Below are positions 16,395-28,300 of a stretch of DNA of 64,000 nt, piece after piece. Within the stretch, counting starts at the first letter, position 1. Every line of letters begins with the position of its first letter. Source of the stretch: JBFAPK01 sp040676675 (lineage in GTDB: Bacteria; Actinomycetota; Actinomycetes; Mycobacteriales; Micromonosporaceae). The notes beneath the pieces were generated by a model that was given only the letters and a program-made list of their open reading frames with translations, searched no databases and was not told the origin of the DNA. The stretch spans positions 1 through 64,000 of the forward strand of contig NZ_JBFAPK010000025.1 in NCBI RefSeq assembly GCF_040676675.1, written 5' to 3'. Both the position numbers and the translations under genes were made by a program.

Positions 16395-17225
16395 GTGGAA
16401 CTGCTGCACTCGGGCAAGGTCCGGGACGTCTACGCCGACGGCGACGACCTGATCCTCGTCGCCTCCGACCGGATTTCGATCTACGACGCGGTGCTACCCA
16501 CCCCGATCCCCGACAAGGGCAAGCTGCTCACGGCGCTCTCGCTCTGGTGGTTCGAACAGCTCGCTGACCTGCTGCCGAACCATGTCGTCTCCGCCACCGA
16601 CGTCCCGGCCGAGTACGCCGGCCGGGCGATCCGCTGCCGGCGGCTCAGCATGGTCCCGGTCGAGTGCATCGCCCGCGGCTACCTGACCGGCCTCGGGCTG
16701 CGGGAGTACCAGGACCGGGGCTCGGTCTCCGGCATCGCGCTGCCGCCGGGGCTGGTGGAGTCCTCGATCCTGCCCGAGCCGATCTTCACGCCGACCACGA
16801 AGGCGCCGGTCGGCGAGCACGACGAGTTCATCACGCTCGACGAGGTGATCGACAAGCTCGGCCGGGAGACCGCGGAGCGGCTGCGGGACCTCACGCTGGC
16901 GGTCTACCGGCGTGGCGCGGAACTCGCCGCCGAGCGCGGCATCATCGTGGCGGACACCAAGCTGGAGTTCGGCTGGGCGCCGGACGGCACGCTGGTCCTC
17001 GCCGACGAGGTGCTCACCTCCGACTCCTCGCGGTTCTGGCCGGCGGAGTCGTACCAGCCGGGGCGGACGCAGGACTCCTTCGACAAGCAGTACGTCCGCG
17101 ACTGGGCGGTGCGCAGCGGCTGGGACAAGAAGGCCCCGCCCCCGCCGGTGCCGGACGAGGTCGTCGAGGCGACCCGGGCCCGCTACGTCGAGGTCTACGA
17201 ACGGCTCACCGGCCGGAGCTGGTGA
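16395..17225 (+). CDS. purC: Phosphoribosylaminoimidazole-succinocarboxamide synthase
   Basis: A 276-residue SAICAR synthase of purine biosynthesis; it joins CAIR and aspartate using ATP. Seen: SGKVRDVYADGDD at the N-terminus, SKYDAVL-like SIYDAVLPT, VECIARGYLTG, IIVADTKLEFG and DEVLTSDSSRFWP, which are the signature segments. The start is GTG 16395 and the length is normal. It is followed 58 bases later by a PRPP synthase gene, so a substrate supplier for the same pathway lies next to it. Confidence 0.95.
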   Translation: MELLHSGKVRDVYADGDDLILVASDRISIYDAVLPTPIPDKGKLLTALSLWWFEQLADLLPNHVVSATDVPAEYAGRAIRCRRLSMVPVECIARGYLTGLGLREYQDRGSVSGIALPPGLVESSILPEPIFTPTTKAPVGEHDEFITLDEVIDKLGRETAERLRDLTLAVYRRGAELAAERGIIVADTKLEFGWAPDGTLVLADEVLTSDSSRFWPAESYQPGRTQDSFDKQYVRDWAVRSGWDKKAPPPPVPDEVVEATRARYVEVYERLTGRSW

Positions 17226-17283
17226 CGCGCCGGGGCGAACCCGGTACCGGGCGCTCGGCTCGTCGGGTCCCTACGATGCGCAC

Positions 17284-18222
17284 GTGCGTGCCATCGCCGT
17301 TTTCAGCGGAAGTGCCCATCCCGAACTCGCGGCCGAGATCTGCGCCAACCTGGGCGTACCGTTGCACCCGGTCCGGGTCTCCCGGTTCGCGAACGACTGT
17401 CTTGAGGTGCAGTTGCAGGGCAACTGCCGCGAACGGGACGTGTTCCTGATCCAACCACTGGTACCGCCGGTCCAGGAGAACCTCGTCGAGCTGCTGCTGA
17501 TGCTCGACGCGGCGCGCGGTGCCTCGGCCGGCCGGATCACCGTCGTGCTGCCGCACTACGCGTACGCGCGGTCGGACAAGAAGGACGCCCCCCGCATCTC
17601 GATCGGTGGTCGCCTCGTCGCCGACCTGCTGGTCTCGGCCGGCGCCGACCGGGTGCTCGCGCTGACCCTGCACTCGCCGCAGGTACACGGCTTCTTCAGC
17701 GTGCCGGTGGACCACCTGCACGCCCTGCGTGAGCTGGCCGACCACTTCAAGCAGTACGACCTGAGCAACGCCGTGGTGGTCTCGCCCGACCTCGGCAACG
17801 CCAAGGAGGCCGCCGCCTTCGCCCGCCGGCTCGGCACGCCCGTGGCGGCCGGCGCGAAGCAGCGCTTCAGCGACGACCGCGTGCAGATCAGCGCGGTCAT
17901 CGGCGACGTGGCGGACCGGGACGTGATCGTCCTGGACGACGAGATCGCCAAGGGCAGCACGATGATCGAGCTGATGGACCACCTGCGCGATCTCAAGGTC
18001 CGCTCGATCCGGCTCGCCTGCACGCACGGCCTCTTCTCCGCCGACGCGCTGACCCGGCTGGGCGAGCAGGACGGCGTACTGGAGATCGTCTGTACCAACA
18101 CCGTGCCGATCCCGGCCGCCAAGCGGGTGCCCAAGCTCCGGGTGCTCTCGGTCGCGCCGGCCCTGGCCGAGGCGATGCGGCGGATCCACAACGGCGAGTC
18201 GGTCAGCGCGCTCTTCGCCTGA
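17284..18222 (+). CDS. prs: Ribose-phosphate pyrophosphokinase, divergent type
   Basis: A 312-residue PRPP synthetase homologue with GTG start 17284 (MRAIAVFSGSAHPELAAEI). The flexible ATP loop is present as YARSDKKDAPRISI, and a C-terminal loop as VIVLDDEIAKGSTMIEL. Both deviate from the canonical bacterial forms: YARQDRK is replaced by YARSDKK, and the PRPP loop DDIIDTGGT by DDEIAKGST. The DLGNAKEAAAF segment replaces the usual D-x-GG-x-x-RA. This suggests a non-canonical class, possibly with altered regulation or specificity, and a second canonical Prs is expected elsewhere. Neighbour: purC upstream. Confidence 0.8.
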   Translation: MRAIAVFSGSAHPELAAEICANLGVPLHPVRVSRFANDCLEVQLQGNCRERDVFLIQPLVPPVQENLVELLLMLDAARGASAGRITVVLPHYAYARSDKKDAPRISIGGRLVADLLVSAGADRVLALTLHSPQVHGFFSVPVDHLHALRELADHFKQYDLSNAVVVSPDLGNAKEAAAFARRLGTPVAAGAKQRFSDDRVQISAVIGDVADRDVIVLDDEIAKGSTMIELMDHLRDLKVRSIRLACTHGLFSADALTRLGEQDGVLEIVCTNTVPIPAAKRVPKLRVLSVAPALAEAMRRIHNGESVSALFA

Positions 18223-18450
18223 CGCGTCCGGTCGCCCTGCGTCGGTCGCGGTCGGGGGCCGAAGGCGGGGCCCGCGACGCCGTCGGCCGGGGGTGGACCC
18301 GCGCCGCCGGGCTGGGGGTGGGGCCCGCACGCGGGTGCCGGGCCGTGGCCGGACCGTGGGGTGCCGCGGCGTACCGCCGACAGGCGCGTGGCCGGTCGCC
18401 GTCGCGGGCGCGACGGGGACCGGCCACGGTTGCCCGGTGCGGGCCGGGTC

Positions 18451-21400
18451 CTACGGTTCGAGGCGGAGGAAGAACTGCTGGTTGGCCGGGGGCGTGGCCG
18501 AGCAGGTCACCTGCACCAGCGCCGCCCCGTCGCTCATGCTCGCGCCGCTGATCTGCAGGCACTTGTCGCTGTGCACGTTGCGGATCTGTACCTGGATGTC
18601 CGGCGCGGTGCCCGAGACGTAGTCGATCCGGAAGTGCTGGTTCGGCTGGAACGTCCCGCAGGTGTACTGGATCATCTGGGTGTTGTCGGCCAGGCTGTTG
18701 GCGTTGTCGTCGAGACACTTGCCGGCCGTGCTCTTGATCCGGAAGTACGGTGCGACGCCGAGCTGCTCCAGCTGGAACTGCTCCGAGGTGGCGGTCACGA
18801 CGCAGCTCCGCTGGTTGATCAGGGCGCTGTTGTCGACGCTGGCGCCCGCCACGTCGACGCACTTGTCGCTGTGCACCGGCTGGATCAGGTACTTGCGGCC
18901 GGACTCGACGCGTACGGCCGGCCTGGCGTCGCTGACCGGACCGGTCCAGCGGGACTGCTTGTCCGCGAACGAGCTGCCCGTCGAGGTGAACTGGTAGAGG
19001 TTCCAGGTGCCGGCGCCGCCGTCGACGAGCGCGCCGAGGTCGGCCCGGCCGTCGCCGTCGTAGTCGCCGCTGGCGATGGTCGCCCGCCCGGCGTCGAAGG
19101 CACCGCTGGCGCTGCTCCACCAGGTGGTCGCGGTCCAGGTGGTACCGGTGCCGCCGATGGCGGTCAACCGGGCCGTGGCGTTGCCGAGGTCGCTCAGCGC
19201 GATGATCTCGTCGGCGCCGCTCGCGTCACCGGTGACGTTGCCGGCGACGAAGCGCGCCCGGCTGGCGGCGAAGTTGCCGGCGCCGCTGTCCCAGCGCGTC
19301 ACCGGCGCGCCGAGGCGGCCGAGGTCGGCGGGGTGCAGCTGCACCCGGGCCTGCTGCCCGCCGGCGTCGTACACGTTGGCGACGTCGTCGTCGCCGTCGC
19401 CGTCGAAGTCGCCGGCCACCGCGTGGACCCGGGAGAACGGCAGGTTGCCGGCGCCGCTGTCCCACTGCAGCACCGGGGCGCCGAACTGTCCCCGGTTCGA
19501 GGCCTGTAGCAGCAGCCGGGTCTGGCCACCGGCCAGCCCCTGGAACTCGGCCAGGTCGTCGTCGCCGTCGGCGTCGAAGTCGCCGGCCACGACCTCGAAG
19601 TGGCTGAGCCGGATGCCGCTGCCGGTCCAGACCGGCTCGCTCGCCGAGACGAAGCGGCTGCCGTCGCTGCGCAGCAGGAACAGCCGTACCTGCTGGTCGG
19701 AGTCCTCGCGGAAGACCGCGATGTCGGTACGGCCGTCGCCGTCGAAGTCGCCGCTCGCGCTGCGGATCCGGTCGGTGGGGAAGCCGCCGTTGGCGCCGGC
19801 GTCCCAGCCGATGTACCCGGTGGAGGCGCCGGCCGCCCCGGTGGTGAAGTTCCAGGCGGTGGTACGGCTGTTGCCCTGGTCGACCAGGGCGGCGAAGTCG
19901 GCCCGTCGGTCGCCGTTGACGTCGCCGCGTACCCCGGGCGTGCCGACGGTCCGGCCGCTGGCCGTCAGGGTCCAGCCCGCGCTCAGGGAACTGGCGTTGC
20001 CGGCCCGGTCGACGGTGCGGGCGTAGAGGGTCCGGGTCACGTTCCCGGTGTCGCCGGGGGTGTCCGGCCAGAGCGTGATCGGCACGCTGGCGGTACCGTC
20101 CGCGCGGACCGGGATGTACATCGAGGTGTTGTCCGAGCTGAAGCCGTAGCGGAAGCCGGTGACGTCGGTGTTCGCGGCCGACCGGGTCAGCGTGACGGTG
20201 CCCGGTTCGCCGACGGCGCGTACCGGGGTGGTGCCGGGGAAGTCGGTCGAGCTGATCGTCGGCGGGGCGGGGGCCGCCGCGTCGACGGTGAAGTAGCAGC
20301 GTGGCCCGTACCCGCCGGCGAGGCCACCGTCGCGGGTGCGGGCCCGGTAGCTGAAGACGGCGTTCGGCTCGTCACTCGGGAGCACGCCCCCCGGTACGGT
20401 CCACCGGACGGCGGTACCGGAGCCGACGGTGCCGGAGGTGAGGGTGGTGAGCACGGTCTCGCCGGAGAGCACCTCCAGCTCGTTGGTGATGTTGTCCCCG
20501 TTCGGGTCGTAGCCCGAGCCGCCGAGCACCGGGTTGGGCGTGTTCAGTACGGTCGGCGCGGTGGCGGTGCCGCACGGCGTCCCCGGTACGGTCGACACAC
20601 CCGTGGGCGCCAGGGGTGGGGTGTTGTACTCGACGTTCAGCCGGGCGGTGGCCTCGTCGAACCTCTTCCAGTAGTTCTGGTCGCCCTCGCTGGCAGAGGG
20701 GATGCGCAGCCCGAAGGCGACCGCCTCCTGCGGTCCGGCCGTGCCGCTGACCGCCTGCTGCACCACGTTCTTGACGGCGTCGTTGCCCGCGCCGAACTCC
20801 ATCAGCATCGGCGGCTGGGCGCATGCCGACTTGTTCGCCTTGCCGCTCTGCGTGTCCAGCGCCTTGCCGTCCAGCCACTTGCTGCCGCTGTTGTTCCAGG
20901 TCAGCGCGCTCGCCGGGTCGATGGTGGCGGTGTGCCACAGCTCCACGCTGGTCGCCGAGCAGGAGCCGGTGTGGGTCATGGTGATGGAGAACCAGGCCCG
21001 GGAGACGGTGGAGCGGGCCAGCCCGGCGACCTTCACCTGGAAGAAGGTGCGCCAGGGCCCGTCGCTGCTGCCGTAGACCTTGCCGACCCGGGCGTCCTCC
21101 CGGTAGTAGTCGTCGGTCCAGTAGGACGTGTCCTTCTTGGCCGAGTTGACCATGGTCCAGCGGTACTGCACGCCGCTGTAGGAGGGGTCGAGGTAGAGCG
21201 GGTACCGCACGTCCGGGGCGGTGAGCAGCTCCTGGTCCGGTACGACGGCGAGTTCGCCGGCCCCGATCTCCAGGCGCATCTCCCGCCGGCGCGGCTCGAC
21301 GTCGGCCGTGGTCGTACCGGTGCCGGCGACGCGCGCCGCAGCCGTGCCGGACGGCGCGGTACCGTCGGCGGCGGTGTCGGAGCCGTCGGCGGCGCTCTCC

Positions 21401-22182
21401 CACATCGCGGGCGCGCCGGAGTGGAAGACGACCTCGCCGCGGTCGTCGACGGCGACGCTGCCGCCGTCGTCGGTGCGGCGCAGCGCCAGTCCCTGGGTGC
21501 CGAGGCCGAAGCGGATCCGGCGCAGGGCGGGATTCGCGGCGGCGGCGGCGTTCTTGACCACCAGCAGCTGGCTGAAGCCGACGGCGTTGACCCGGACCAC
21601 CAGGTCGACCCCGGGCAGGACCTCGGGGTAGGTGGCGGTGTCCCCGTCGAGGACCGGGGCGGGCAGCGGCGCCGGCCAGCGCAGCGTCAGGCTCTTACCG
21701 TCCCTTGTGGCGCTGACCAGCGCGTCGGTGCCGCCGCCGGCGAGGCGCAGCCCGGTCACCGTGGCGGCCGGGGTCACCGAGCCGTCGGCGTTGCGGACCA
21801 GCCGTGAATCGACCGGTACCCAGTCGTCGCCGTGCCGGGTGCGCACCGGCAGGGCGTACTCCTCCAGGGTCCGGCTGCCGGACGGGTTCGCGAAGACGCG
21901 GCCCGTCTCCGACCGCTCGCTGGTGATCTCGACGGGTGCGCCGGTGCGGCGGGCCGTGGCCGCCGCGGTGGCGGCGTCGGGCGCCTCGCGCGGCGTCTCC
22001 GCGGGCCCGGCCGGGGTCGCCTCCGCTCGACCCGGCGGGGGCGTCGGCGCCGCCGCGACCGGTGTTGGTGTGCCGGCCAGGCCGCCGGCCAGGGTCGCCG
22101 CTATCAGTACCGCGGTGGCCCTGGCGGAACGGCGGCGGCGCTGGTTACGCCCGGGAACCGGGCCCATACCATATGCACGCAT
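18451..22182 (-). CDS. Large secreted DNRLRE / FG-GAP repeat / ricin-type lectin protein
   Basis: A 1243-residue exported protein starting at ATG 22182 behind GAAGGA. It has a signal peptide (ARATAVLIAATLAGGLAGTP), then a region common to secreted actinobacterial RHS-associated proteins. A DNRLRE-type domain (about 330-520; SYSGVQYRWTMVNSAKKDTS) precedes an Ig-like region. Several FG-GAP/VCBS calcium-type repeats follow (GDFDGDGRTDIAVF, GDFDADGDDDLAEF, GDYDGDGRADLGAL). A C-terminal ricin B trefoil (about 1100-1243) has repeated HSDKC motifs. The likely role is surface or extracellular carbohydrate binding. It is divergent from the RHS gene, with 152 bases between. Confidence 0.82.
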   Translation of the reverse strand: MRAYGMGPVPGRNQRRRRSARATAVLIAATLAGGLAGTPTPVAAAPTPPPGRAEATPAGPAETPREAPDAATAAATARRTGAPVEITSERSETGRVFANPSGSRTLEEYALPVRTRHGDDWVPVDSRLVRNADGSVTPAATVTGLRLAGGGTDALVSATRDGKSLTLRWPAPLPAPVLDGDTATYPEVLPGVDLVVRVNAVGFSQLLVVKNAAAAANPALRRIRFGLGTQGLALRRTDDGGSVAVDDRGEVVFHSGAPAMWESAADGSDTAADGTAPSGTAAARVAGTGTTTADVEPRRREMRLEIGAGELAVVPDQELLTAPDVRYPLYLDPSYSGVQYRWTMVNSAKKDTSYWTDDYYREDARVGKVYGSSDGPWRTFFQVKVAGLARSTVSRAWFSITMTHTGSCSATSVELWHTATIDPASALTWNNSGSKWLDGKALDTQSGKANKSACAQPPMLMEFGAGNDAVKNVVQQAVSGTAGPQEAVAFGLRIPSASEGDQNYWKRFDEATARLNVEYNTPPLAPTGVSTVPGTPCGTATAPTVLNTPNPVLGGSGYDPNGDNITNELEVLSGETVLTTLTSGTVGSGTAVRWTVPGGVLPSDEPNAVFSYRARTRDGGLAGGYGPRCYFTVDAAAPAPPTISSTDFPGTTPVRAVGEPGTVTLTRSAANTDVTGFRYGFSSDNTSMYIPVRADGTASVPITLWPDTPGDTGNVTRTLYARTVDRAGNASSLSAGWTLTASGRTVGTPGVRGDVNGDRRADFAALVDQGNSRTTAWNFTTGAAGASTGYIGWDAGANGGFPTDRIRSASGDFDGDGRTDIAVFREDSDQQVRLFLLRSDGSRFVSASEPVWTGSGIRLSHFEVVAGDFDADGDDDLAEFQGLAGGQTRLLLQASNRGQFGAPVLQWDSGAGNLPFSRVHAVAGDFDGDGDDDVANVYDAGGQQARVQLHPADLGRLGAPVTRWDSGAGNFAASRARFVAGNVTGDASGADEIIALSDLGNATARLTAIGGTGTTWTATTWWSSASGAFDAGRATIASGDYDGDGRADLGALVDGGAGTWNLYQFTSTGSSFADKQSRWTGPVSDARPAVRVESGRKYLIQPVHSDKCVDVAGASVDNSALINQRSCVVTATSEQFQLEQLGVAPYFRIKSTAGKCLDDNANSLADNTQMIQYTCGTFQPNQHFRIDYVSGTAPDIQVQIRNVHSDKCLQISGASMSDGAALVQVTCSATPPANQQFFLRLEP

Positions 22183-22334
22183 ATCTATGAAATCCTTCGC
22201 CAGTTCAGCTCTTGGAGCCGAAAAGATATTACGGATCGGTCTTTCTATCTATCGATCTTCCGGTTAGGGTTCGGCCACGAGTGGATTGCGTGAGGCATCC
22301 GGTACGTGTCGTGGTCGCACGGGGAGGCGATGGC

Positions 22335-25300
22335 ATGGGCAGTCGGACGTTCAGACGTGCCTGGAGAACAACGAAACCGCTATCCGTACTGATGGCATCG
22401 GCGCTGGTCGGCAGTCTTGCCGGCGCCGTACCTGCGGTGGCGGCGGTGGCGGCGGAGCAGTTGCCCGCCGGCCAGCCGACGAAGTCGGTGCCGGTCCGCG
22501 AGGCCGGCGTCCAGCCGCTGCTGCCGGACCCGGCGGAGGAGAAGGCGGTCAAGGGTACGCCCATGGTGAGCTGGCCGGCGCCGGGTTCGGCGACGGTGGA
22601 GCTCGGTACGGCGGGCGGGACCGGTACCGCGTCGGCGCTGGCCGCCGGCGGCCGGGTGAAGGCCGGCAAGCTGCCGATCTCGGTCGGCGCGGCGGCCCCC
22701 GCGGCGGGCACCGCCCGGGCCGCGGTGGCCGAGGAGGCCCCGGGCCGGGTCAAGGTGGACCTGGTCGGGCGGCACGCCGACGGGCTGCTGCTCAAGGTCG
22801 CCCGGGCCGACGGCGTGGCCCGGGCCGGGCGCGTCTCGCTGGAGGTCGACTACTCCACCTTCGGCAACGCGTACGGCGGTGACTGGGCGACCCGGCTGCG
22901 GCTGGTGGCGCTGCCCGAGTGCGCCACGGCCACGCCCGAGCGGGCCGAGTGCCGGGGTACCCCGGTGCCCACCCGCAACAATGGTTCGGGCAAGTTGAGC
23001 GGCGACGTCGCGGTCGCCGTACCGGGCAGCGGGCTGGCCGCCACGGGCGCCACCTCCTCCGGTCTCTTCGCGGTGGTCGCCGCCGCGGCCGGTACCGCCG
23101 GCAACTTCGGCGAGACCTCGCTGTCGCCCAGCTCGACCTGGCAGGCCGGTGGCCCGTCGGGCGACTTCAGCTGGAACTACCCGATGGAGATCCCGCCAGC
23201 GCTGAACGGGCCCGTCCCGGAGCTGGCGCTGAACTACTCCTCTGGCAGCGTCGACGGCCGGACGACCGGCACCAACAACCAGCCGTCCTGGGTCGGTGAG
23301 GGCTTCGAGCTGGCCCCCGGCGGCTTCATCGAGCGCCGGTACACCCCCTGCGCCTCCGACATGAAGAACGGTGCCAACAACACCACCAAGACCGGTGACC
23401 TCTGCTGGGGCACCGACAACCTGTCGTTCGCGCTGAACGGCCAGGGCGGCGAGCTGATCCGCGACGACAGCACCACCGCCGAGATCTGGCGCCCGCGCAA
23501 CGACGACGGGTCGCGGGTGGAGCACCTGAAGGACACCAGCCTCGGCAACGGCGACAACAACGGCGAGTACTGGCGGATCACCACCCGCACCGGTACGCAG
23601 TTCTACTTCGGGCGCAACAAGCTGCCCGGCTGGGCCAGTACGCAGCACGCGCAGACCCAGTCGGTCTGGACCGTGCCGGTGTACGGCAACCACACCGGCG
23701 AGGAGTGCCACGCCTCCACCTTCGACGCGTCCTGGTGCCAGCAGGCCTGGCGCTGGAACCTCGACTACGTGGTGGACACGCACGGCAACACCGCCAGCTA
23801 CTACTACGGGCGCGAGATGAACAACTACGCGCGCAACCTGACCGCCAGCAAGGTCTCCCAATACACCCGCGGCGGCTACCTCACCAAGATCCAGTACGGC
23901 CAGCGGGACGGCGAGGTCTACACCAAGCCGTACGTGGGCCAGGTGACCTTCACGATCGCCGACCGCTGCATCCCGGGGACCACCTGCGCGACCACCTCGC
24001 CGGCCAACTGGCCGGACGTGCCGTGGGACCAGTCCTGCACCAGCACGACGAGCTGTACCAACAAGTACACGCCGACGTTCTGGACGCAGAAGCGGCTGAG
24101 CAAGGTCACCACCCAGGTCTGGAACGGCACGGGGCCCACGGAGGTGGACTCGTGGACCCTCACCCAGACCTACCCGGACCCGGGCGACGGTACGAAGGCG
24201 CGGCTCTGGCTCGCCTCGATCCAGCACACCGGTCTGACCGGCACCAGCACCTCGCTGCCCGCGGTCAACTTCGACGGCGTGCAGATGAACAACCGGGTCG
24301 ACGGCAACGACAACATCCCGCCGATGAACTGGTGGCGGATGAAGGCGGTGCGCAACGAGTCCGGCGGCGAGATTCGGGTGACCTACTCGCCGAAGGAGTG
24401 CGCGTACGGCACCAACCTGCCGGCGCCGGACACCAACACCAAGCGCTGCCACCCGCTGCGGTGGACCCCGGAGGGGCTGGGCGAGCGGACCGACTGGTTC
24501 AACAAGTACGTGGTGACCGAGGTCAGCGAGTCCGACCGGACCACCGGGTTCGAGCCGGAGATCTCCTCGGTCGAGTACGTGAGCCCGCCCGCCTGGCGGC
24601 ACGACGACGAGGACGGACTGGTCCCCGAGGACCGCAAGACCTGGAGCCAGTGGCGCGGGTACGAGCGGCTGCGGGTGCGCAAGGGCAAGCAGGGCCAGCC
24701 CCGCTCGCTCACCGAGCTGGTCTACTTCCGCGGCATGGACGGTGACCTGACCGCCACCGCCGGGGTCAAGAAGAACGTCTCGATCGTGGACTCCACGAAC
24801 ACGTCGTGGAAGGACACCGACCAGTTCGCGGGCCTGGCCCGGGAGACGATCACCTACACCGCGGACGGCGGGACCATGCTGTCGCGGACCATCACGGACC
24901 CGTGGCTCTCGCCGCCGACCGCGACCCGTACCCGTTCGTGGGGCACCACGAGCGCGTACCAGGTGCAGCAGAAGAAGATCAGCCAGGGCGAGACGATCAA
25001 CGGTCAGTGGCGGGAGACGGCCACGGCGCACACGTACGACGACTCCGGCACCCTGCTGGAGGCGGCGGACCTGGGCAACGTCGCCGACCCGGACGACGAC
25101 ACCTGCACCAAGTACACGTACGCCCGCAACCAGTCCGTCTGGCTGCTCGACCTGCCGTCGCAGACCCGTACGTCGATCGGGTCGTGCACCCGGCAGCCGA
25201 CGGGTGCCGGCGACATAGTCTCGGACGAGCGGTACTACTACGACGGTAGCGACACGTTCGGCGCCGCGCCGGTGCGCGGTGACGTGACCCGTCGCGAGGA

Positions 25301-28300
25301 GATCAACGGCTGGGCGAACGGTGCGGCGACGTACCTGACCACCATGCGGGCCGCGTACGACGTGCACGGCCGGCTGGTCGAGCAGACCGACGTGCTGGGC
25401 GCCAAGCAGACGTTCGGCTACACGCCGGCGACCGGCGCGCCGACCACCAAGGTGGTGGCGACCAACCCGCTGGGCCAGACCACGACCACCACGCTGGACC
25501 CGACCCGCGGGACGGAGCTGACGGTCACCGGCCCGGACGGCAGCCGCAGCGTCACCCAGTACGACGCGCTGGGCCGGGTCACCAATACCTGGTTGCCGGG
25601 CCGGGACACCAGCCTGTCGCCGAGCGCGACGTACCAGTACGTGATCCGCACCGACGGACCCAACGTGGTGATCGCCAGCACGCTGGAGTCCAACGGCGGC
25701 TACCGGACCGAGTACCAGCTCTTCGACGGGAAGATGCGGCTGCGCCAGACGCAGACCCCGTCGCCCGCCGGCGGTCGGGTAATCAAGGACGTGGTCTACG
25801 ACTCGCGGGGCCGCGAGGTGAAGGTCAACGGGCCGTACTACAACGACGCGCCGCCCGGGGACCAGCCGGTGATCCCGCAGGAGGACCTGCTCCCGGCGCA
25901 GACGGTGACGGTCTTCGACGACGCGGACCGGCCCACCAACGAGATCTTCAAGGTCGAGGGGGTGGAGAAGTGGCGCACCACGCACGTGCACGAAATCGAC
26001 CGGCAGCACACCACGCCGCCGCTCGGCGAGACGCCCACCACCCGCATCCTCGACGCGCAGGGTCGGCTGGTCGAGCTGCGGCAGTACAAGGGCACCACGA
26101 CCAGCGGTCCGTACGACGCGACGAAGTACACGTACACCAACTCCGGGCAGACCAAGTCGATCACCGACTCGGCCGGTAACGTCTGGAGCTACGACTACGA
26201 CGCCCGGGACCGGATGATTCGCAGCGTGGACCCGGACCAGGGCACCACCGAGTACACCTACGGCGACGGCAACGAGATCCTGACGGAGAAGGACTCCCGG
26301 GGCGTGGTCCTGGCGTACGAGTACGACGCGCTGGGCCGAAAGACCGCGATCCGGCAGGGTTCGGCGACCGGTCCGAAGCTCGCCGAGTGGACGTATGACA
26401 AGCTCGCCGACGGTACGCCGGCGCCGGGGCTGCTCGGCACCGCGACCCGCTACGTCGACGGTCGGGCGTACACCACGGCGGTCAAGTCGGTCGACGGCGC
26501 GGGCCGGGTGACGAAGCAGACGATCACCATTCCGGGTGAGGAGGGGCGGCTCGGCAACACGTACGAGTTCGGCACCGCCTACTACCCGGACGGCGAGGTG
26601 GCGAGCAAGACGCTGCCGGGCGTCGGCGGGCTGCCCGCCGAGACGCTCACCTACGGCTACAACGCGCTCGGGCTGCCGACGACGCTGACCGGCGCCACGC
26701 CGTACGTGACCGGCACCTCGTACACGGAGTTCGGGGAGCAGAAGCAGGTCAACCTCTCCACTGGCGGCAAGTGGCTGCGCCGCGACTTCAGCTACGAGTT
26801 CGGTACCCGCCGCCTCAGCAAGGCGGAGACCCGGCGGGAGACCGGACCGCAGCTGATCGCCAGCGTCGGCTACGAGTACGACCAGGCCGGCAACGTCACG
26901 AAGATCACCGACGCGCCGGACCCGGCGAGCGGCTCGATCACCGACACGCAGTGCTTCAAGCACGACTCGCTGCGGCGGCTGGTCGAGGCGTGGACCCCGG
27001 CCTCGGGGGACTGTGCGGCCGCACCGGTCGCGCAGCAGTTGGGCGGGCCGGCCCCGTACTGGCACGCCTGGACCTTCGACAGCGTCGGCAACCGGAAGAC
27101 CGAAACCCGGACCGCGCCGAGCGGTGCCGCCACCAGCAGCACCTACGAGTACAACGCGGCCGGGGGTGCCCAGCCGCACGCGCTGCGGAAGGTGACCACC
27201 ACCTCGTCGACCGGTACGAAGGTCGACCAGTACGACTACGACTCGGCCGGCAACACGAAGTCGCGGGTGCAGGCCGGTGTCGGCCAGACCCTGGAGTGGG
27301 ACGCCGAGGGCCACCTCTCCAAGGTCACCGAGAACGGCAAGGTCACCTCGTACGTCTACGACGCCTCCGGCGAGCGGCTGATCCGGCGCGACGACACCGG
27401 CAGCACGCTCTACCTGGGCGACACCGAGCTGCACCTGGACACCGGTGGCGGCCTGGCCGCCGTGCGGTACTACAACCACGGCGGCAGCACGGTGGCCATG
27501 CGCACCGGCCGGGACGGGCGGGTGACCTGGCTGGTCTCCGACCACCACGGCACGGCCGAGCTGGGCGTGGACGAGGGGACCCAGATCATCCAGCGGCAGC
27601 GGCACGACCCGTACGGTTCCGACCGCGGCACCGGCACGCCGAAGCTGGCCGGTGACCGGGGCTTCGTGGGCGGCTCGAAGGACGACTCGACCGGGCTCAC
27701 CCATCTGGGCGCCCGCGAGTACGACCCGAACACCGGACGGTTCATATCCGTCGACCCAATGATCGACTTCGACGATCCGCAGGCGATGCACGGGTACGCG
27801 TACGCCAACAACAGCCCGGTGAGCTTCACCGACCCGGACGGCCGGGCGTACGTGACGCGTATGGTCACCAGTTACCGCACGGTGTACCAGACGATGATCC
27901 GGAAGGTGGTGGAGATCGTGCGACTGATCATCACCATGATGGTGAAGCTGATCTTGGCCATCTTCGCCAGCTTCTGGGTGCCGCGGCAGATCGTGGTGGT
28001 CAAGCACATCATCCGCTACATCAAGTACCTGGTGAAGCGCCTGGTCAAGGTCGTCAAGATGATCAGAGTCTGGGTACAGACGAAGAGCAAGAAGGCGAAG
28101 CTACGACTAGCCAACAAGATCAATAAAGAGCTGAACTCGATCAAGGCGACGGCCAAGGCGTTCCAGAACTACCTGGCCGCGCTGGAGGCGGCGGCCCGGC
28201 TGCGGGACATGGTCCAGCGGGCGCTGATGGAGGCGCTGAAGGACGACCGGAAGGGCGGGTCCAACCCGTTCAAGATGGGCCTCGGCTGGCTGTCCAAGCA

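Noticed and set aside
22380..28007. Very long open leftward frame (about 1875 codons) antisense to the RHS gene
   Set aside because: High GC at third positions keeps the antisense frame free of stops. Its translation is low-complexity Arg/Gly/Val-rich and the sense strand encodes a clear RHS protein.
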